Below are positions 20,112-29,987 of a stretch of 64,000 bases of DNA, in pieces. The first letter of the stretch is position 1, and each line of letters starts with the position of its first letter. This DNA comes from Mycobacterium tilburgii. Lineage in GTDB: Bacteria; Actinomycetota; Actinomycetes; Mycobacteriales; Mycobacteriaceae. A model generated the notes under the pieces. That model was not told the origin of the DNA, ran no database searches, and saw only the letters and a list, made by a program, of their open reading frames with translations. The position numbers were made by a program, and so were the translations under genes. Location of the stretch: NCBI RefSeq assembly GCF_902168065.1, contig NZ_LR655697.1:1-64000 (forward strand). The letters run 5' to 3'.

Positions 20112-21521
20112 TTACTGTGCGGCGTTCGTGTTCGCCGGCATCCACGGCTCCTGCCAACGGCGTTGACCGGGCAGCAGCGACTGCGCGACCTCCGGGCCCC
20201 AGGACCCCGGCTCATACTGATGAATGTCACTTGGTTTGTCCAGCAAGGGCGCAACGATCCGCCACGTCTCCTCGATGCTGTCCTCCCGCGCAAAGAGCTG
20301 GTGATCACCCGCCAGCGCGGCCTGGAACAGCAGTTCGTAGGGCCGCTCCGCCTCGCCCAGATCGGCCGCGAATTCGGAATCCAGATGAACGTCGCGAAAC
20401 GCGTCACCGACCTGAGCGGATATCTGCAGGCGCATACCTGGGTCCGGGTCGATGCGCAGCACCAGCTGGTTGGGTTCGTCCGGGCCCTTGTGGTTGAGGA
20501 AGGCGAGCCGGGGAACGTGATGCAGAAACAATCGAACCTCAGTGACCCTCTCCGCCAACGCTTTTCCGGCCCGCAGGAAGATCGGCACGCCCGACCAGCG
20601 CCAGTTGTCGATCTCGGTCCGCAGCGCGATGAACGTCTCGGTCGTTGAGTCTTTCGCGACGCCGAGCACGTCGGTATAGCCGCGGTACTGGCCGCGCACG
20701 CAGTGCGCGGGATTCACCGTCGGCATGGAGCGGAACACTTCGTACTTCTTGTCGTTGAGGTCTTCGCCGCTGGGGCCGACTGGAGGTTCCATTGCCACCA
20801 GGGCGAGCACCTGCAGCAGGTGATTCTGCACCACGTCGCGCAGCGTGCCGACCGCGTCGTAGAACTTGCCGCGGTCCTGGACCCCGAAGTCCTCGGCCAT
20901 GGTGATGTGGATCTGCGACACGCTCTGCCGGTCCCACATCGAGGCCAGCGCCTGGTTGGCGAACCGCAGGCATTCGAGTTCGGCCACCGGCTGCTTGCCC
21001 AGGAAGTGGTCGACCCGCAGAATCTGGTCCTCGTCGAGCACCGCCCGCAGCCGCCCGTTCAACTCGCGAGCCGACTGCAGGTCGTGGCCGAACGGCTTTT
21101 CGACGGCGACGTGCGCGCCTTCCAGCAGGTCGGCCCGGTCCAGGTTCTCCACGATCGGCGCGAACAACGATGGCGGCATCTCGAGGTAGTACAGCGGGCG
21201 GCAATCCGACCCGATCATCTCGGCCAGCGAGTCGTAGAGCTGGCCGTCGGTGACGTCGCCGTGCAGGTAGCTCAGCCTGCCCGCGAACCGCTTAAAGACC
21301 GTTTCGTCGATCTTTTCCCCGGCGTCGGCGATGGCCTGGCGGGCACGGCCGACGAGTTGGTCCACCGTGATGTCGTCGCTGGCCACACCCAGGATTCGGC
21401 AGTCCAGCAAGTGTCGGTATTCCAGCCGGTACAACTCCCGGAATGTCATCTTGCGGGCCAGATCTCCGGTGATCCCGAAGATCACCATCAAATTCGACGA
21501 ACGCCCACCGTCTTCGGCCAA
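20112..21521 (-). CDS. zwf: Glucose-6-phosphate dehydrogenase Zwf1
   Basis: It catalyses the first oxidative step of the pentose phosphate pathway. MVIFGITGDLARKMTFRELY is the nucleotide-binding motif and ILRVDHFLGKQPVAELECLR the conserved substrate-binding segment with the catalytic His region. The TTG at 21521 is preferred because GGGAGG stands seven bases upstream, giving 469 residues; a TTG at 21536 in the same frame is weaker. It lies directly upstream of gnd in the same direction, matching Rv1121-Rv1122. The frame is undamaged. Confidence 0.96.
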   Translation of the reverse strand: MAEDGGRSSNLMVIFGITGDLARKMTFRELYRLEYRHLLDCRILGVASDDITVDQLVGRARQAIADAGEKIDETVFKRFAGRLSYLHGDVTDGQLYDSLAEMIGSDCRPLYYLEMPPSLFAPIVENLDRADLLEGAHVAVEKPFGHDLQSARELNGRLRAVLDEDQILRVDHFLGKQPVAELECLRFANQALASMWDRQSVSQIHITMAEDFGVQDRGKFYDAVGTLRDVVQNHLLQVLALVAMEPPVGPSGEDLNDKKYEVFRSMPTVNPAHCVRGQYRGYTDVLGVAKDSTTETFIALRTEIDNWRWSGVPIFLRAGKALAERVTEVRLFLHHVPRLAFLNHKGPDEPNQLVLRIDPDPGMRLQISAQVGDAFRDVHLDSEFAADLGEAERPYELLFQAALAGDHQLFAREDSIEETWRIVAPLLDKPSDIHQYEPGSWGPEVAQSLLPGQRRWQEPWMPANTNAAQ

Positions 21522-21650
21522 GACCGAACCTCCCAAAGATCACCTGATCAGTTTCTTGAGATTCACTACCCGGAGCGTTCGCCGTCAACCCTAGACATTG
21601 CGTATAGGCCCGACAACCTTAGCAATCGGGGGCTTTGCGAGGATGCCTGT

Positions 21651-22205
21651 GTGGGTGACGCGCTGCATGTCGCGCTCTACGCGCTGACGGGGATCGCCGT
21701 GGCCGAGGCCGGCGCGCTCGCGGTGCTGTGGAGGTTGCTGGCGCGGAGCCGGGCCGAGGCCGAGGAGCTGAGGCAGCGCGCCGACACGCGCAGCTGGTTG
21801 ATCTCCCGGGGGTCGTGAGGTCGTCAAGACGGTGTGGAACACTGCGAACGTGATGCGCAAGGAAGGCTTTGGCGCGGCCGTGCGCAGCAGCAGCATCGAG
21901 GACCTCGCCGACTGGGCAGAGGTCGAACGACCCGATTTTGCCCGGGTGACGCCGCCGACCGGCCGGGTGGTGATTCTGTTCTCCGACATCGAGGAATCCA
22001 CCGCGCTGAACGAGCGGATCGGAGACCGGGCGTGGGTCAAGCTGATCGGCTCGTACGACAAGTTCGTCTCCGGTTTGGTCAAGCACCACTTCGGCCACGT
22101 GGTCAAGAGCCAGGGCGACGGTTTCATGATCGCCTTCGCCCGGCCCGACCAGGCGGTGCGGTGCGGCATCGATCTTCATCAGGCCCTGCGCAGGGACGCA
22201 AAGAG
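21651..22205 (+). pseudogene. Class III adenylate/guanylate cyclase (Rv1120c-like), truncated
   Basis: GTG 21651 opens a membrane helix (ALTGIAVAEAGALAVLWRLL) that hits a stop near 21819 after a frameshift. The next frame holds the cyclase domain: [20 protein letters not shown] with the metal-binding Asp, then [19 protein letters not shown], then ALRRDA near 22200. The C-terminal third, with the base-recognition and transition-state residues, is gone. At about 22205 the sequence becomes the 3' side of a VOC gene on the opposite strand. Confidence 0.8.
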
Positions 22206-22420
22206 TAAACTCGATGATCGCGTTGCGGTTGGCCGTCGGTTCCGCCGATCCCGGACTTAACAGCGCAACGGTCTTGTCGCTACCGATGGCCAACACCCCG
22301 ACCGGCGTTGGGATCTCGGCGAACAACTTGTTGCCCCACGGAGACGCCGGTGACCATTTCGTAGAACGCGACGAGGCGGGGGACGTCAGCGGTGATGATA
22401 CGGGTCTAGACGAATTTCAA
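22206..22420 (-). pseudogene. VOC/glyoxalase-fold protein, N-terminal remnant
   Basis: TTG 22420, four bases after GGAG, gives LKFV, then TAG at codon 5 (22406-22408), then TRIITADVPRLVAFYEMVTG. After a frameshift near 22340 it continues KLFAEIPTPVGVLAIGSDK and [12 protein letters not shown] before being cut near 22206. The pattern matches the first half of a vicinal-oxygen-chelate protein. It has a nonsense codon, a frameshift and a 3' deletion that joins it tail-to-tail to the cyclase stump. Confidence 0.7.
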
Positions 22421-22524
22421 GGTTCTCCGTTTGGGTGCCGTGACACTGCCACCCACAGCGTCTGGTACTGCGATGCTAGAGACCCCCACCGACAACCGAA
22501 GAAGGCCGAACCCCGGGCCGGCCC

Positions 22525-23598
22525 CTACACGTTGAAACGGAATTCGACCACGTCGCCGTCGGCCATCACGTAGTTCTTGCCCTCCATGCGGACCTTGCCG
22601 ACCGCCTTGGCCGCCGCCATCGACCCGGCCTCCACCAGGTCGTAGAACGACACGACCTCGGCCTTGATGAAGCCCTTCTCGAAGTCGGAATGGATTACCC
22701 CGGAGGCCTTGGGCGCGGTATCGCCTTGGTGAATCACCCATGCTCGCACCTCTTTTGGGCCCGCGGTAAAATACGTCTGCAGCTTGAGTGTGTGAAAACC
22801 GGCTCGCGTCAACGCAGCCAGTCCCCGCTCGGTCTGCCCGATCGACTCGAGCAGTTCTGGCACCGATTCGTCGTCCAGCTCTTGCAGCTCGGCCTCGATC
22901 TTCGCGTCGAGAAACACCGCGTCGGCCGGGGCGACCATCGCGCGCAACTCGTCCTTGCGGGCCTCGTCGGTCAGCACCGACTCGTCGGCGTTGAACACGT
23001 ACAGAAAAGGCTTGGCGGTCATCAGGTTCAGCTCGCGCAACACCGACCCGTCGACGCCAGCGGCGAACAGCGTCTTACCCGAGTCGAGCACCGCCTCGGC
23101 GCCGACTGCCGCTTCGTGCACGGGTTTGCGCTCCTTGTTGTTGCGAGCCTCCTTCTCCAGCCGCGGAATCGACCGCTCCAGGGTATGCATGTCGGCGAGA
23201 ATCAGCTCGGTTTCGATCACCTCAATGTCTGAGCGCGGGTCGACCTTGCCGTCAACGTGCACGACGTCGTCGTCCGCGAACACCCGCACCACCTGGCAGA
23301 TGGCGTCGCACTCCCGAATGTTGGCCAGAAACTTGTTACCGAGCCCCGCGCCCTCGGAGGCACCCTTGACGATTCCGGCGATGTCGACGAACGTCACCGG
23401 CGCCGGCACGATCCGCTCCGAACCGAACAGCTCGGCCAGTTTTTCCAGTCGCGGGTCGGGCAGCGAGACGACGCCCTCGTTCGGCTCGATCGTGGCGAAC
23501 GGATAGTTCGCCGCCACCACGTTGTTACGGGTCAGCGCGTTGAACAGAGTCGACTTGCCGACATTGGGCAGGCCCACGATTCCCAGGCTCAGGCTCAC
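22525..23598 (-). CDS. ychF: Redox-regulated GTPase/ATPase YchF (OLA1 family)
   Basis: The 357-residue protein is full length and opens MSLSLGIVGLPNVGKSTLFN with the P-loop at residues 9-17. The G2/G3 region is YPFATIEPNEG and FVDIAGIVKGASEGAGLG. A coiled-coil insert (MHTLERSIPRLEKEARNNKE) and a C-terminal TGS domain ending DVVEFRFNV follow. YchF binds ribosomes and hydrolyses ATP. It is a single gene on the minus strand and appears intact. The start is the only good ATG at the domain edge. Confidence 0.97.
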   Translation of the reverse strand: MSLSLGIVGLPNVGKSTLFNALTRNNVVAANYPFATIEPNEGVVSLPDPRLEKLAELFGSERIVPAPVTFVDIAGIVKGASEGAGLGNKFLANIRECDAICQVVRVFADDDVVHVDGKVDPRSDIEVIETELILADMHTLERSIPRLEKEARNNKERKPVHEAAVGAEAVLDSGKTLFAAGVDGSVLRELNLMTAKPFLYVFNADESVLTDEARKDELRAMVAPADAVFLDAKIEAELQELDDESVPELLESIGQTERGLAALTRAGFHTLKLQTYFTAGPKEVRAWVIHQGDTAPKASGVIHSDFEKGFIKAEVVSFYDLVEAGSMAAAKAVGKVRMEGKNYVMADGDVVEFRFNV

Positions 23599-23733
23599 GG
23601 GGAACCAAGTTTAGGGGCCGCGCCGGGGTCCCCCGGGCGCCGCGGACCGTTTCATGCACGGCGCCATGGCACGCGCGGCATACCTAACAAGCTATTTACG
23701 GGCGTTTGGGGCCATTCCCGGTACGGTCTACAT

Positions 23734-24903
23734 GTGTCAGCGCAGCGGGGAACCTCGGCAGTAGAAGCTGCCCATCGCTCGGCCCATCCCAACATTCCGG
23801 GCGTGCCGTGGTGGGTCGCCTTGCTCATCGCCGTGACCGGCACTGCCGTCGGCTATGGAATCGACTCCGGGGTCGGGCACAAGGAGCTTACCGGCATTTT
23901 CGCCTGCCTCTATATAGCGGGCTGTGTGGCGGCAGTGCTGGCCGTGCGAAAGGACGGCTTATTCACCGCGGTCATCCAGCCACCGTTGATCCTGTTCTGC
24001 GCCGTCCCCGGCGCCTACTGGCTGTTCCACGGCGGCAAGATCGGCAGCCTCAAGGACCTGCTGATCAACTGCGGCTATCCGCTGATCGAGCGGTTCCCGC
24101 TGATGCTGGGTACCGCCGGCGGGGTGCTGCTGATCGGCCTGATCAGATGGTACTTCGCGGCGTCACAGCGGATGGCCGCCAAAGACGACGCCGGTAGCCT
24201 GGCCGGTTCGTCGCTCCTCCAGGCCGTCAGCGCGAAACTCAACTCGCTGCTGGGCGTCGCGTCGCCGCAGGAATACCCCGAGGACCCCGATAAGCACGAC
24301 GCAGACTCCGCGCGACGCCCGGCGCGGGGAACGACCAAATCCGGCCGCCCGGTCCGCGGCTCCCGGTCCGGCGCTACCCGAAACCGATCCCACCACGCCC
24401 GCCCGGCGCCGAACGACGACCATGGCGCCCCGGACGAGCGTCCGCGCCGGCGGCACCAGCCACCGCCTCGTGATGTCGATCCCGCCGATCCCTCGCACCG
24501 GTCGCCGCGGCGCCGTCCGAAACCACAGGATGACCCGCGCGCGCAGTCGCCGCGGGAAAGCCGCGACCCACGCGGCCGCCGGAGCCCGTACGAACGCCCC
24601 GCCCCGCGCACCAGCCGGTTCGATGACCCCGACCGCTATGAACCGCCCAGCTCGCGGGATCCCTACCGCCGCTACCAGTCCTACGACCCGTACGAGTCCT
24701 ATCAGCGACCCCCGGAGCCCCGCCGTCGGCCCGCGACCAACGGCACCGGCAGCCCGGACTCGACGCATCCCCCGATCTCGCAGGTGCGCTACCGCGGATC
24801 GGGCCCGTCCGAGGAGTACCGCGGAGATCGTCGCGTCCGGCCGCAAGCCAACGGCCGGACGCAGGGACGACCGCCCGCGAACTCATGGGAATACGACACC
24901 TGA
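23734..24903 (+). CDS. DUF6542 membrane protein with long disordered Arg/Pro-rich tail (Rv1111c-like)
   Basis: GTG 23734 starts VSAQRGTSAVEAAHRSAHP, then four hydrophobic segments: VPWWVALLIAVTGTAVGYG, GIFACLYIAGCVAAVLAV, AVIQPPLILFCAVPGAYWLF and LMLGTAGGVLLIGLIRWYF. From about residue 180 the chain is low complexity, rich in Arg, Pro, Asp and Ser, with repeated YRRYQSYDPYESY-type tyrosines, to the stop at 24903. It is likely an inner-membrane protein with a cytoplasmic disordered tail. Function unknown. It lies between ychF and ispH, as in M. tuberculosis. Confidence 0.85.
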   Translation: MSAQRGTSAVEAAHRSAHPNIPGVPWWVALLIAVTGTAVGYGIDSGVGHKELTGIFACLYIAGCVAAVLAVRKDGLFTAVIQPPLILFCAVPGAYWLFHGGKIGSLKDLLINCGYPLIERFPLMLGTAGGVLLIGLIRWYFAASQRMAAKDDAGSLAGSSLLQAVSAKLNSLLGVASPQEYPEDPDKHDADSARRPARGTTKSGRPVRGSRSGATRNRSHHARPAPNDDHGAPDERPRRRHQPPPRDVDPADPSHRSPRRRPKPQDDPRAQSPRESRDPRGRRSPYERPAPRTSRFDDPDRYEPPSSRDPYRRYQSYDPYESYQRPPEPRRRPATNGTGSPDSTHPPISQVRYRGSGPSEEYRGDRRVRPQANGRTQGRPPANSWEYDT

Positions 24904-24925
24904 GTGGGGCCTGATTAGGTTCTGT

Positions 24926-25924
24926 TCAGGGCTGCAAACGGATCTCGCGGGGCAGCGCAAACACCAGCGTCTCCTGCGCGGTCGTCACCGGCTGCACCAC
25001 GTCGAAGCCGGCTTCGGCCAGCCGCTCCAGCACGCCGCGCACCAGCCCCTCGGGAACGGATGCACCGGAGGTGACTCCGACCGTCCGCACACCCTCCAGC
25101 CACGCCGGGTCAATGTCGTCGGCCCAGTCGACCAGGTGCGCGGCCGCCGCGCCGCCGTCCTTGGCCACCTCGACCAGCCGCACCGAATTCGACGAATTGC
25201 GCGAGCCGACCACGATCACCAGCTCACATTCGGGCGCCATCGCCTTGACCGCGACCTGCCGGTTCTGCGTCGCATAGCAGATGTCGTTGCTCGGCGGGTC
25301 CTGCAGCCTGGGGAATCGCTCCCGGAGCCGCTCGACGATCTCCATGGTCTCGTCGACCGACAGCGTAGTCTGCGACAGCCACACCACCTTGTTCTCGTCG
25401 CGGACCGTCACGTCGTCTACCGCGGAAACGCCGTCGACCAGTTGCACATGCTCGGGGGCCTCGCCGGCCGTCCCGCTGACCTCCTCGTGGCCCTCGTGGC
25501 CGATCAGCAGGATGTCGTAGTCGTTGCGGGCGAATCGGCGCGCCTCGTTGTGCACCTTGGTCACCAACGGGCAGGTCGCATCGATGGTGCGCAGGTTGCG
25601 CGCGGCGGCGGCCGCGTGCACCGTCGGCGCCACGCCATGCGCGGAGAACACCACGATGGCCCCCTCCGGCACCTGGTCGGTCTCCTCGACGAAAACCGCG
25701 CCGGCCTTTTCCAGGGTGTCGACGACATGCCGGTTGTGCACGATCTCGTGCCGCACGTAGACCGGCACGCCATGCTTCTGCAGGACGCGCTCGACCGTCT
25801 CGACGGCCCGGTCCACGCCCGCGCAATAACCGCGCGGCTCCGCCAGTAGCACTCGTTTGCTAGACGGATCGGTGGTTACCGAGCTGGATGCGCCGGGAAT
25901 CCCCATGTCAACAGTCGGCGGCAT
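24926..25924 (-). CDS. ispH: 4-hydroxy-3-methylbut-2-enyl diphosphate reductase IspH (LytB2)
   Basis: It performs the last step of the MEP pathway, reducing HMBPP to IPP and DMAPP. The three cluster cysteines are present: Cys34 in [12 protein letters not shown], one in [15 protein letters not shown] near residue 115, and one in [12 protein letters not shown] near residue 212. [15 protein letters not shown] and [15 protein letters not shown] bind substrate. ATG 25924 gives 332 residues with a short variable N-terminus, as in mycobacterial LytB2. The gene is intact and transcribed away from the lipid-droplet protein gene. Confidence 0.97.
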   Translation of the reverse strand: MPPTVDMGIPGASSSVTTDPSSKRVLLAEPRGYCAGVDRAVETVERVLQKHGVPVYVRHEIVHNRHVVDTLEKAGAVFVEETDQVPEGAIVVFSAHGVAPTVHAAAAARNLRTIDATCPLVTKVHNEARRFARNDYDILLIGHEGHEEVSGTAGEAPEHVQLVDGVSAVDDVTVRDENKVVWLSQTTLSVDETMEIVERLRERFPRLQDPPSNDICYATQNRQVAVKAMAPECELVIVVGSRNSSNSVRLVEVAKDGGAAAAHLVDWADDIDPAWLEGVRTVGVTSGASVPEGLVRGVLERLAEAGFDVVQPVTTAQETLVFALPREIRLQP

Positions 25925-26015
25925 GGCATCCAGGGTATACGTTCTGCCGACACGGCACTGCCAGCTCGCGGCGCTGGGCTTGGACTTCGCCGCGGCTTAG
26001 GGCAATCTGGGATGC

Positions 26016-26600
26016 ATGGCTACGGCACCGTATGGAGTTCGGCTACTGATCGGCGCAGCGACAGTCGCGGTCGAGGAAACGCTGAGACTGCCGAAGACAA
26101 TCCTGATGTGCCCGATGACGGTAGCCAGTCAGGCGACGCACCTGGTGATGCGGTTTCAGCAGAATCTGGCGGAGCTGGTGATCAAGGGCGATTCGACCCT
26201 GGAATCCATCTTTCCGCCCAAGGACGAGAAGCCGGATTGGGCGACGTTTGACGAGGACACTAACGACGCCGACGACGTGGCGGGCGGCGCCGAATTGCCC
26301 GAAGGAGCCGGCGGTGATCGCCGGGCCGAGGGCCGGTTCGCATTATACTCGGTCGCCGACGCCGCGGTAGACGCCGGCGCACCGGCGACCCGTCAGCCCA
26401 GCAACGCGTCGGTCCCCGAGCCGTCGGTGGCGGCCGAGCTCGACTACCCGGCGTTGACGCTGGCCCAGCTGCGCGCCCGCGTGCAGTCACTGGGCGTCGA
26501 CGAACTCGAAGAGCTGCTGGCCTACGAGCAGGCCACCAAGGCTCGGGCCCCGTTTCAGACGTTGCTGGCCAACAGGATCACCCGCGCGACCGCCAAGTGA
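26016..26600 (+). CDS. Lipid droplet-associated protein (Rv1109c-like)
   Basis: The 194-residue protein begins [20 protein letters not shown] and contains [20 protein letters not shown], a conserved amphipathic region. An acidic variable middle ([13 protein letters not shown]) precedes a C-terminal helical module, [20 protein letters not shown] to [18 protein letters not shown], like the domain found in cell-division-linked actinobacterial proteins. Members are annotated as lipid-droplet associated in mycobacteria. The stop codon overlaps the xseA start (GTGA), so it is coupled to exonuclease VII genes. Confidence 0.82.
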   Translation: MATAPYGVRLLIGAATVAVEETLRLPKTILMCPMTVASQATHLVMRFQQNLAELVIKGDSTLESIFPPKDEKPDWATFDEDTNDADDVAGGAELPEGAGGDRRAEGRFALYSVADAAVDAGAPATRQPSNASVPEPSVAAELDYPALTLAQLRARVQSLGVDELEELLAYEQATKARAPFQTLLANRITRATAK

Positions 26601-27856
26601 CGCGAGCGGCGAATCCGGGGCCGAACTCGGCCGAAAACCCGTTCCCGGTTCGCGCCGTCGCGATCCGGGTCGCGGGCTGGATCGACCGGCTGGGCACGGT
26701 GTGGGTCGAAGGGCAGTTGGCCCAGATCAACATTTGCGCCGACTCCAAGACCGTGTTCATGGTGCTGCGGGACCCGGCGGCCGACATGTCGCTCAGCGTG
26801 ACGTGCCCGCGCGACCTGGTGCACAATGCGCCGGTGAAGTTGGTCGAGGGCACCCAGGTGGTGGTCTGCGGTAAGCCGTCGTTCTACACCGGGCGTGGCA
26901 CGTTCTCGTTGCGGCTGTCCGAGATCCGCGCCGCGGGTGTCGGCGAACTGTTGGCCCGCATCGACCGGTTGCGCCGGCTGCTGGACGCCGAAGGCCTGTT
27001 CGACCTACGACTCAAGAGGCCAATTCCTTTCCTGCCCAACGTGATTGGGTTGATCACCGGACGAGCCAGCGCCGCCGAGCGCGACGTCACGACGGTGGCC
27101 GGTGCCCGCTGGCCGGCCGTGCGTTTCGCCATCCGCAACACCGCCGTGCAGGGACCCAACGCGGTTGCCCAAATCGTCGACGCGCTAAAGGAACTCGACC
27201 GCGACCCGGCCGTCGACGTGATCGTGCTCGCCCGCGGGGGCGGCAGCGTCGAGGATCTGCTACCGTTTTCCGACGAGACGCTGTGCCGGGCGATCGCGGC
27301 CTGCCGCACTCCGGTGATCAGCGCGGTGGGCCACGAACCGGACAATCCGCTCTGCGATCTGGTCGCGGACCTGCGGGCCGCCACGCCCACCGACGCGGCC
27401 AAGAAGATGGTCCCCGACACCGCCGCGGAGCAACAACTGCTTCGCGATCTGCGGCGGCGCAGCGCGCAGGCGTTGCGCAATTGGGTGTCGCACGAACAGC
27501 GTGCCTTGACCCAGCTGCGCAGCCGTCCCGTACTGGCCAAACCGCTGACCGCGTTGACCGCTCGGGCCGAGGAAATCCACCGCGCCCGCACGGCGGTCCG
27601 CCGCGACATCGCCCGGCTGGTCGCCGCCGAATCCGAACGCGTCGGCCACCTCGGCGCGCGGCTGGCCACCCTGGGCCCGGCGGCCACCCTGGCCCGCGGC
27701 TATGCGGTGGTGCAGACGGTGCCCGGGGCCGGCTCCGGCGAGCCCATGCGCGTGCTGCGCTCCGTGGACGACGCGCCGGCCGGCACCGCGTTACGGGTCC
27801 GGGTTTCCGACGGCGCAGTAGCGGCGGTGAGTGAAGGGCTGACCGATGGTCACTGA
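26597..27856 (+). CDS. xseA: Exodeoxyribonuclease VII large subunit XseA
   Basis: XseA is the catalytic subunit of exonuclease VII, which degrades single-stranded DNA. An N-terminal OB fold ([40 protein letters not shown]) is followed by the catalytic core [39 protein letters not shown] and [21 protein letters not shown] coiled coil of basic helices and a C-terminal LARGYAVVQ segment follow. The start is the GTG at 26597 overlapping the upstream stop, and 419 residues is full length. It overlaps xseB by 11 bases. Confidence 0.96.
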   Translation: MTRAANPGPNSAENPFPVRAVAIRVAGWIDRLGTVWVEGQLAQINICADSKTVFMVLRDPAADMSLSVTCPRDLVHNAPVKLVEGTQVVVCGKPSFYTGRGTFSLRLSEIRAAGVGELLARIDRLRRLLDAEGLFDLRLKRPIPFLPNVIGLITGRASAAERDVTTVAGARWPAVRFAIRNTAVQGPNAVAQIVDALKELDRDPAVDVIVLARGGGSVEDLLPFSDETLCRAIAACRTPVISAVGHEPDNPLCDLVADLRAATPTDAAKKMVPDTAAEQQLLRDLRRRSAQALRNWVSHEQRALTQLRSRPVLAKPLTALTARAEEIHRARTAVRRDIARLVAAESERVGHLGARLATLGPAATLARGYAVVQTVPGAGSGEPMRVLRSVDDAPAGTALRVRVSDGAVAAVSEGLTDGH

Positions 27857-28118
27857 CGACAACGACCGCGATACGAACCGCACGGGCCGTGGCAAAGGCG
27901 ATGCGGTTACACCCATTAGTCAGCTCGGTTACGAAGCGTGCCGGGACGGGCTGATCGAGGTCGTGCGCACGCTGGAAAAGGGTGGATTGGACCTCGACGC
28001 ATCGCTGAAGCTGTGGGAACGCGGCGAAGAGCTGGCAAGACGCTGCGAGGAACACTTAGCTGGCGCCCGCAAGCGTGTGGAGGACGCGCTGGCAGCAGGC
28101 CACGGCGACGACGCCTGA
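27846..28118 (+). CDS. xseB: Exodeoxyribonuclease VII small subunit XseB
   Basis: XseB is the small subunit that multiplies on the XseA coiled coil. The core [20 protein letters not shown] and [20 protein letters not shown] is typical. The 90-residue protein has a mycobacterial N-terminal extension beginning [19 protein letters not shown] 27846 overlaps the end of xseA, implying coupled translation. Confidence 0.95.
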   Translation: MVTDDNDRDTNRTGRGKGDAVTPISQLGYEACRDGLIEVVRTLEKGGLDLDASLKLWERGEELARRCEEHLAGARKRVEDALAAGHGDDA

Positions 28119-28158
28119 ACAGGGTTATTCAGAAAACCCGATTGTTCAGGTTTTAAAT

Positions 28159-28172
28159 TGGAACATGTTTCA
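28159..28172 (+). promoter_or_regulatory. Candidate KstR operator upstream of 3beta-HSD gene
   Basis: TGGAACATGTTTCA fits the published KstR pattern TnnAACnnGTTnnA at every fixed position. It ends 15 bases before the hsd start codon. KstR is the TetR-type repressor of mycobacterial cholesterol and lipid catabolism genes. Regulation is inferred from the motif and from the sterol-type enzyme downstream. Confidence 0.65.
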
Positions 28173-28187
28173 GTTATCCTCTGCGGC

Positions 28188-29285
28188 ATGGGTGATGCAG
28201 CGCTGACCACCGAGCTCGGGCGCGTTCTGGTCACCGGGGGCTCCGGGTTTGTCGGCGCCAACCTGGTGACCACACTGCTCGACCGCGGATACTCAGTACG
28301 GTCCTTCGACCGGGCCCCCTCGCCGTTGCCCCCGCATCCGCAACTGCAGGTGTTGCAGGGCGACATCACCGACGAGGCCGTCTGCGCGCAGGCGGTGGAC
28401 GGCATCGACACCGTGTTCCACACCGCGGCAATCATCGACCTGATGGGCGGCGTGTCGGTGACCGACGAATACCGTCAGCGCAGCTTCGCCATCAACGTCG
28501 GCGGTACCCAGAATCTGGTGGCCGCCGGCCGCGCCGCGGGCGTGCAGCGATTCGTCTACACGTCCTCCAACAGCGTCGTGATGGGCGGCCAGAACATCGC
28601 GGGCGGCGACGAGACCATGCCCTACACCACACGTTTCAACGACCTTTACACCGAGACCAAGGTGGTGGCAGAGCGATACGTGTTGTCCCAGAACGGTGTT
28701 GCCAGCATGCTGACATGCGCGATCCGTCCCAGCGGAATCTGGGGCCGCGGCGACCAGACCATGTTCCGCAAGCTGTTCGAAAGCGTGATCGCCGGGCATG
28801 TCAAGGTGCTGATCGGCCGCAAGTCGGCCCGGCTGGATAACTCCTACGTGCACAACCTGATTTACGGTTTTCTGCTGGCCGCCCAGCACCTGGTGCCCGG
28901 CGGCACCGCACCCGGCCAGGCGTACTTCATCAACGATGCCGAGCCGATCAACATGTTCGAGTTCGCCCGACCAGTGGTGGAAGCGTGCGGGCAAACCTGG
29001 CCCCGCCTCCGCGTCAACGGGCCTATCGTACGCGCGGCCATGACCGGATGGCAGCGCCTGCACTTCCGGTTCGGCATCCCGGCGCCGCTACTGGAACCGC
29101 TGGCCGTGGAGCGGTTGTACCTGGACAACTTCTTCTCGGTCGCCAAGGCGACCCGGGATCTCGGCTACCAGCCCCTGTTCACCACTGAGAAGGCACTCAC
29201 CGAGTGCCTGTCGTACTACGTGGAGATGTACCACCAGATGGAACGCGAAGCGCTGGCGGCTAAGACCGCCCGGCGTTCCCGGTAA
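28188..29285 (+). CDS. hsd: 3beta-hydroxysteroid dehydrogenase/isomerase (Rv1106c-like)
   Basis: The enzyme oxidises 3beta-hydroxy-5-ene steroids such as cholesterol to 4-en-3-ones, using NAD. RVLVTGGSGFVGANLVTTLL is the Rossmann motif and YTETKVVAERYVLSQNG the YxxxK catalytic pair, with SSNSVV supplying serines. ATG 28188 (MGDAALTTELG) is chosen as it matches the M. tuberculosis protein; the frame opens earlier. At 365 residues it is complete. A KstR-like site overlaps its promoter. It is one of few intact catabolic genes here, suggesting sterol oxidation is still used. Confidence 0.93.
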   Translation: MGDAALTTELGRVLVTGGSGFVGANLVTTLLDRGYSVRSFDRAPSPLPPHPQLQVLQGDITDEAVCAQAVDGIDTVFHTAAIIDLMGGVSVTDEYRQRSFAINVGGTQNLVAAGRAAGVQRFVYTSSNSVVMGGQNIAGGDETMPYTTRFNDLYTETKVVAERYVLSQNGVASMLTCAIRPSGIWGRGDQTMFRKLFESVIAGHVKVLIGRKSARLDNSYVHNLIYGFLLAAQHLVPGGTAPGQAYFINDAEPINMFEFARPVVEACGQTWPRLRVNGPIVRAAMTGWQRLHFRFGIPAPLLEPLAVERLYLDNFFSVAKATRDLGYQPLFTTEKALTECLSYYVEMYHQMEREALAAKTARRSR

Positions 29286-29358
29286 CACCGCGAGGCCGCT
29301 GCCGAAAACCGCCGTCGCAGGCTAGGGTTCAGCACAACAGCGAGGCGGAGGGCGGCGG

Positions 29359-29987
29359 ATGAACACCGAATTCACGCTCACACAAAAACGCGCTGGCGGT
29401 TTTCACGCTGATCGCGCTGCTGTTCGGCGCCTACTTCCTGCGCGACTTCTTCGTACTCATCGTCGTGGCTGCTGTCGGGGCGTAATCTGTTCACGACGCT
29501 GTTCACCCGGTTCAACCGGCAGCTGGGCACCGGCCTGGCGGCGGCCTGCACCCTGTTGTCGGCGCTGGCGATGGTCATCGTGCAGGTCGGCCTGCTGGGG
29601 GTCCTGGCCGTCGTCCAGGTCTCCCGCACGCTGGGCAGCATCTCCGACTGTGTCAAGACCACCGACCCGTATTCTTGGCCTTGCTGGTGCACCGGGAGAG
29701 GTTGCGCACGCTGCTCGGGTCAGCTCAATCCGCTCGGGCCCGAAGTCACCAAGCTGTACCTGCGCAAGACGGGCGCCATGGTGCGCGACACCGTGTTCGG
29801 CCAGTTCGTCATCGCGTTGTGCCAAGGCGTGGCCGAGGCCGCATCGATCTACATCGCCGGGTTTCACCACGGCTTCTTCATTTTCGCGATTCTGCTGACG
29901 ACGCTGTCGATCATCCCGCTGGGCGGCGGTATCGTCACGATCCCATTCGGCATCGGAATGATCTTCTACGGCAACATCTTCGGCTGG
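29359..29987 (+). pseudogene. AI-2E family transporter (Rv1101c-like), truncated
   Basis: ATG 29359 opens MNTEFTLTQKRA, and shifted frames give LAVFTLIALLFGAYFLRDFF, LFTTLFTRFNRQLGTGLAA, LGPEVTKLYLRKTGAMVRDT, VFGQFVIALCQGVAEAASIY and LLTTLSIIPLGGGIVTIPFG. These are consecutive membrane segments of AI-2E/PerM-type permeases. At least three frame changes occur. The last helices are missing: at about 29987 the sequence changes to a luciferase-like oxidoreductase in the same orientation. Confidence 0.8.
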
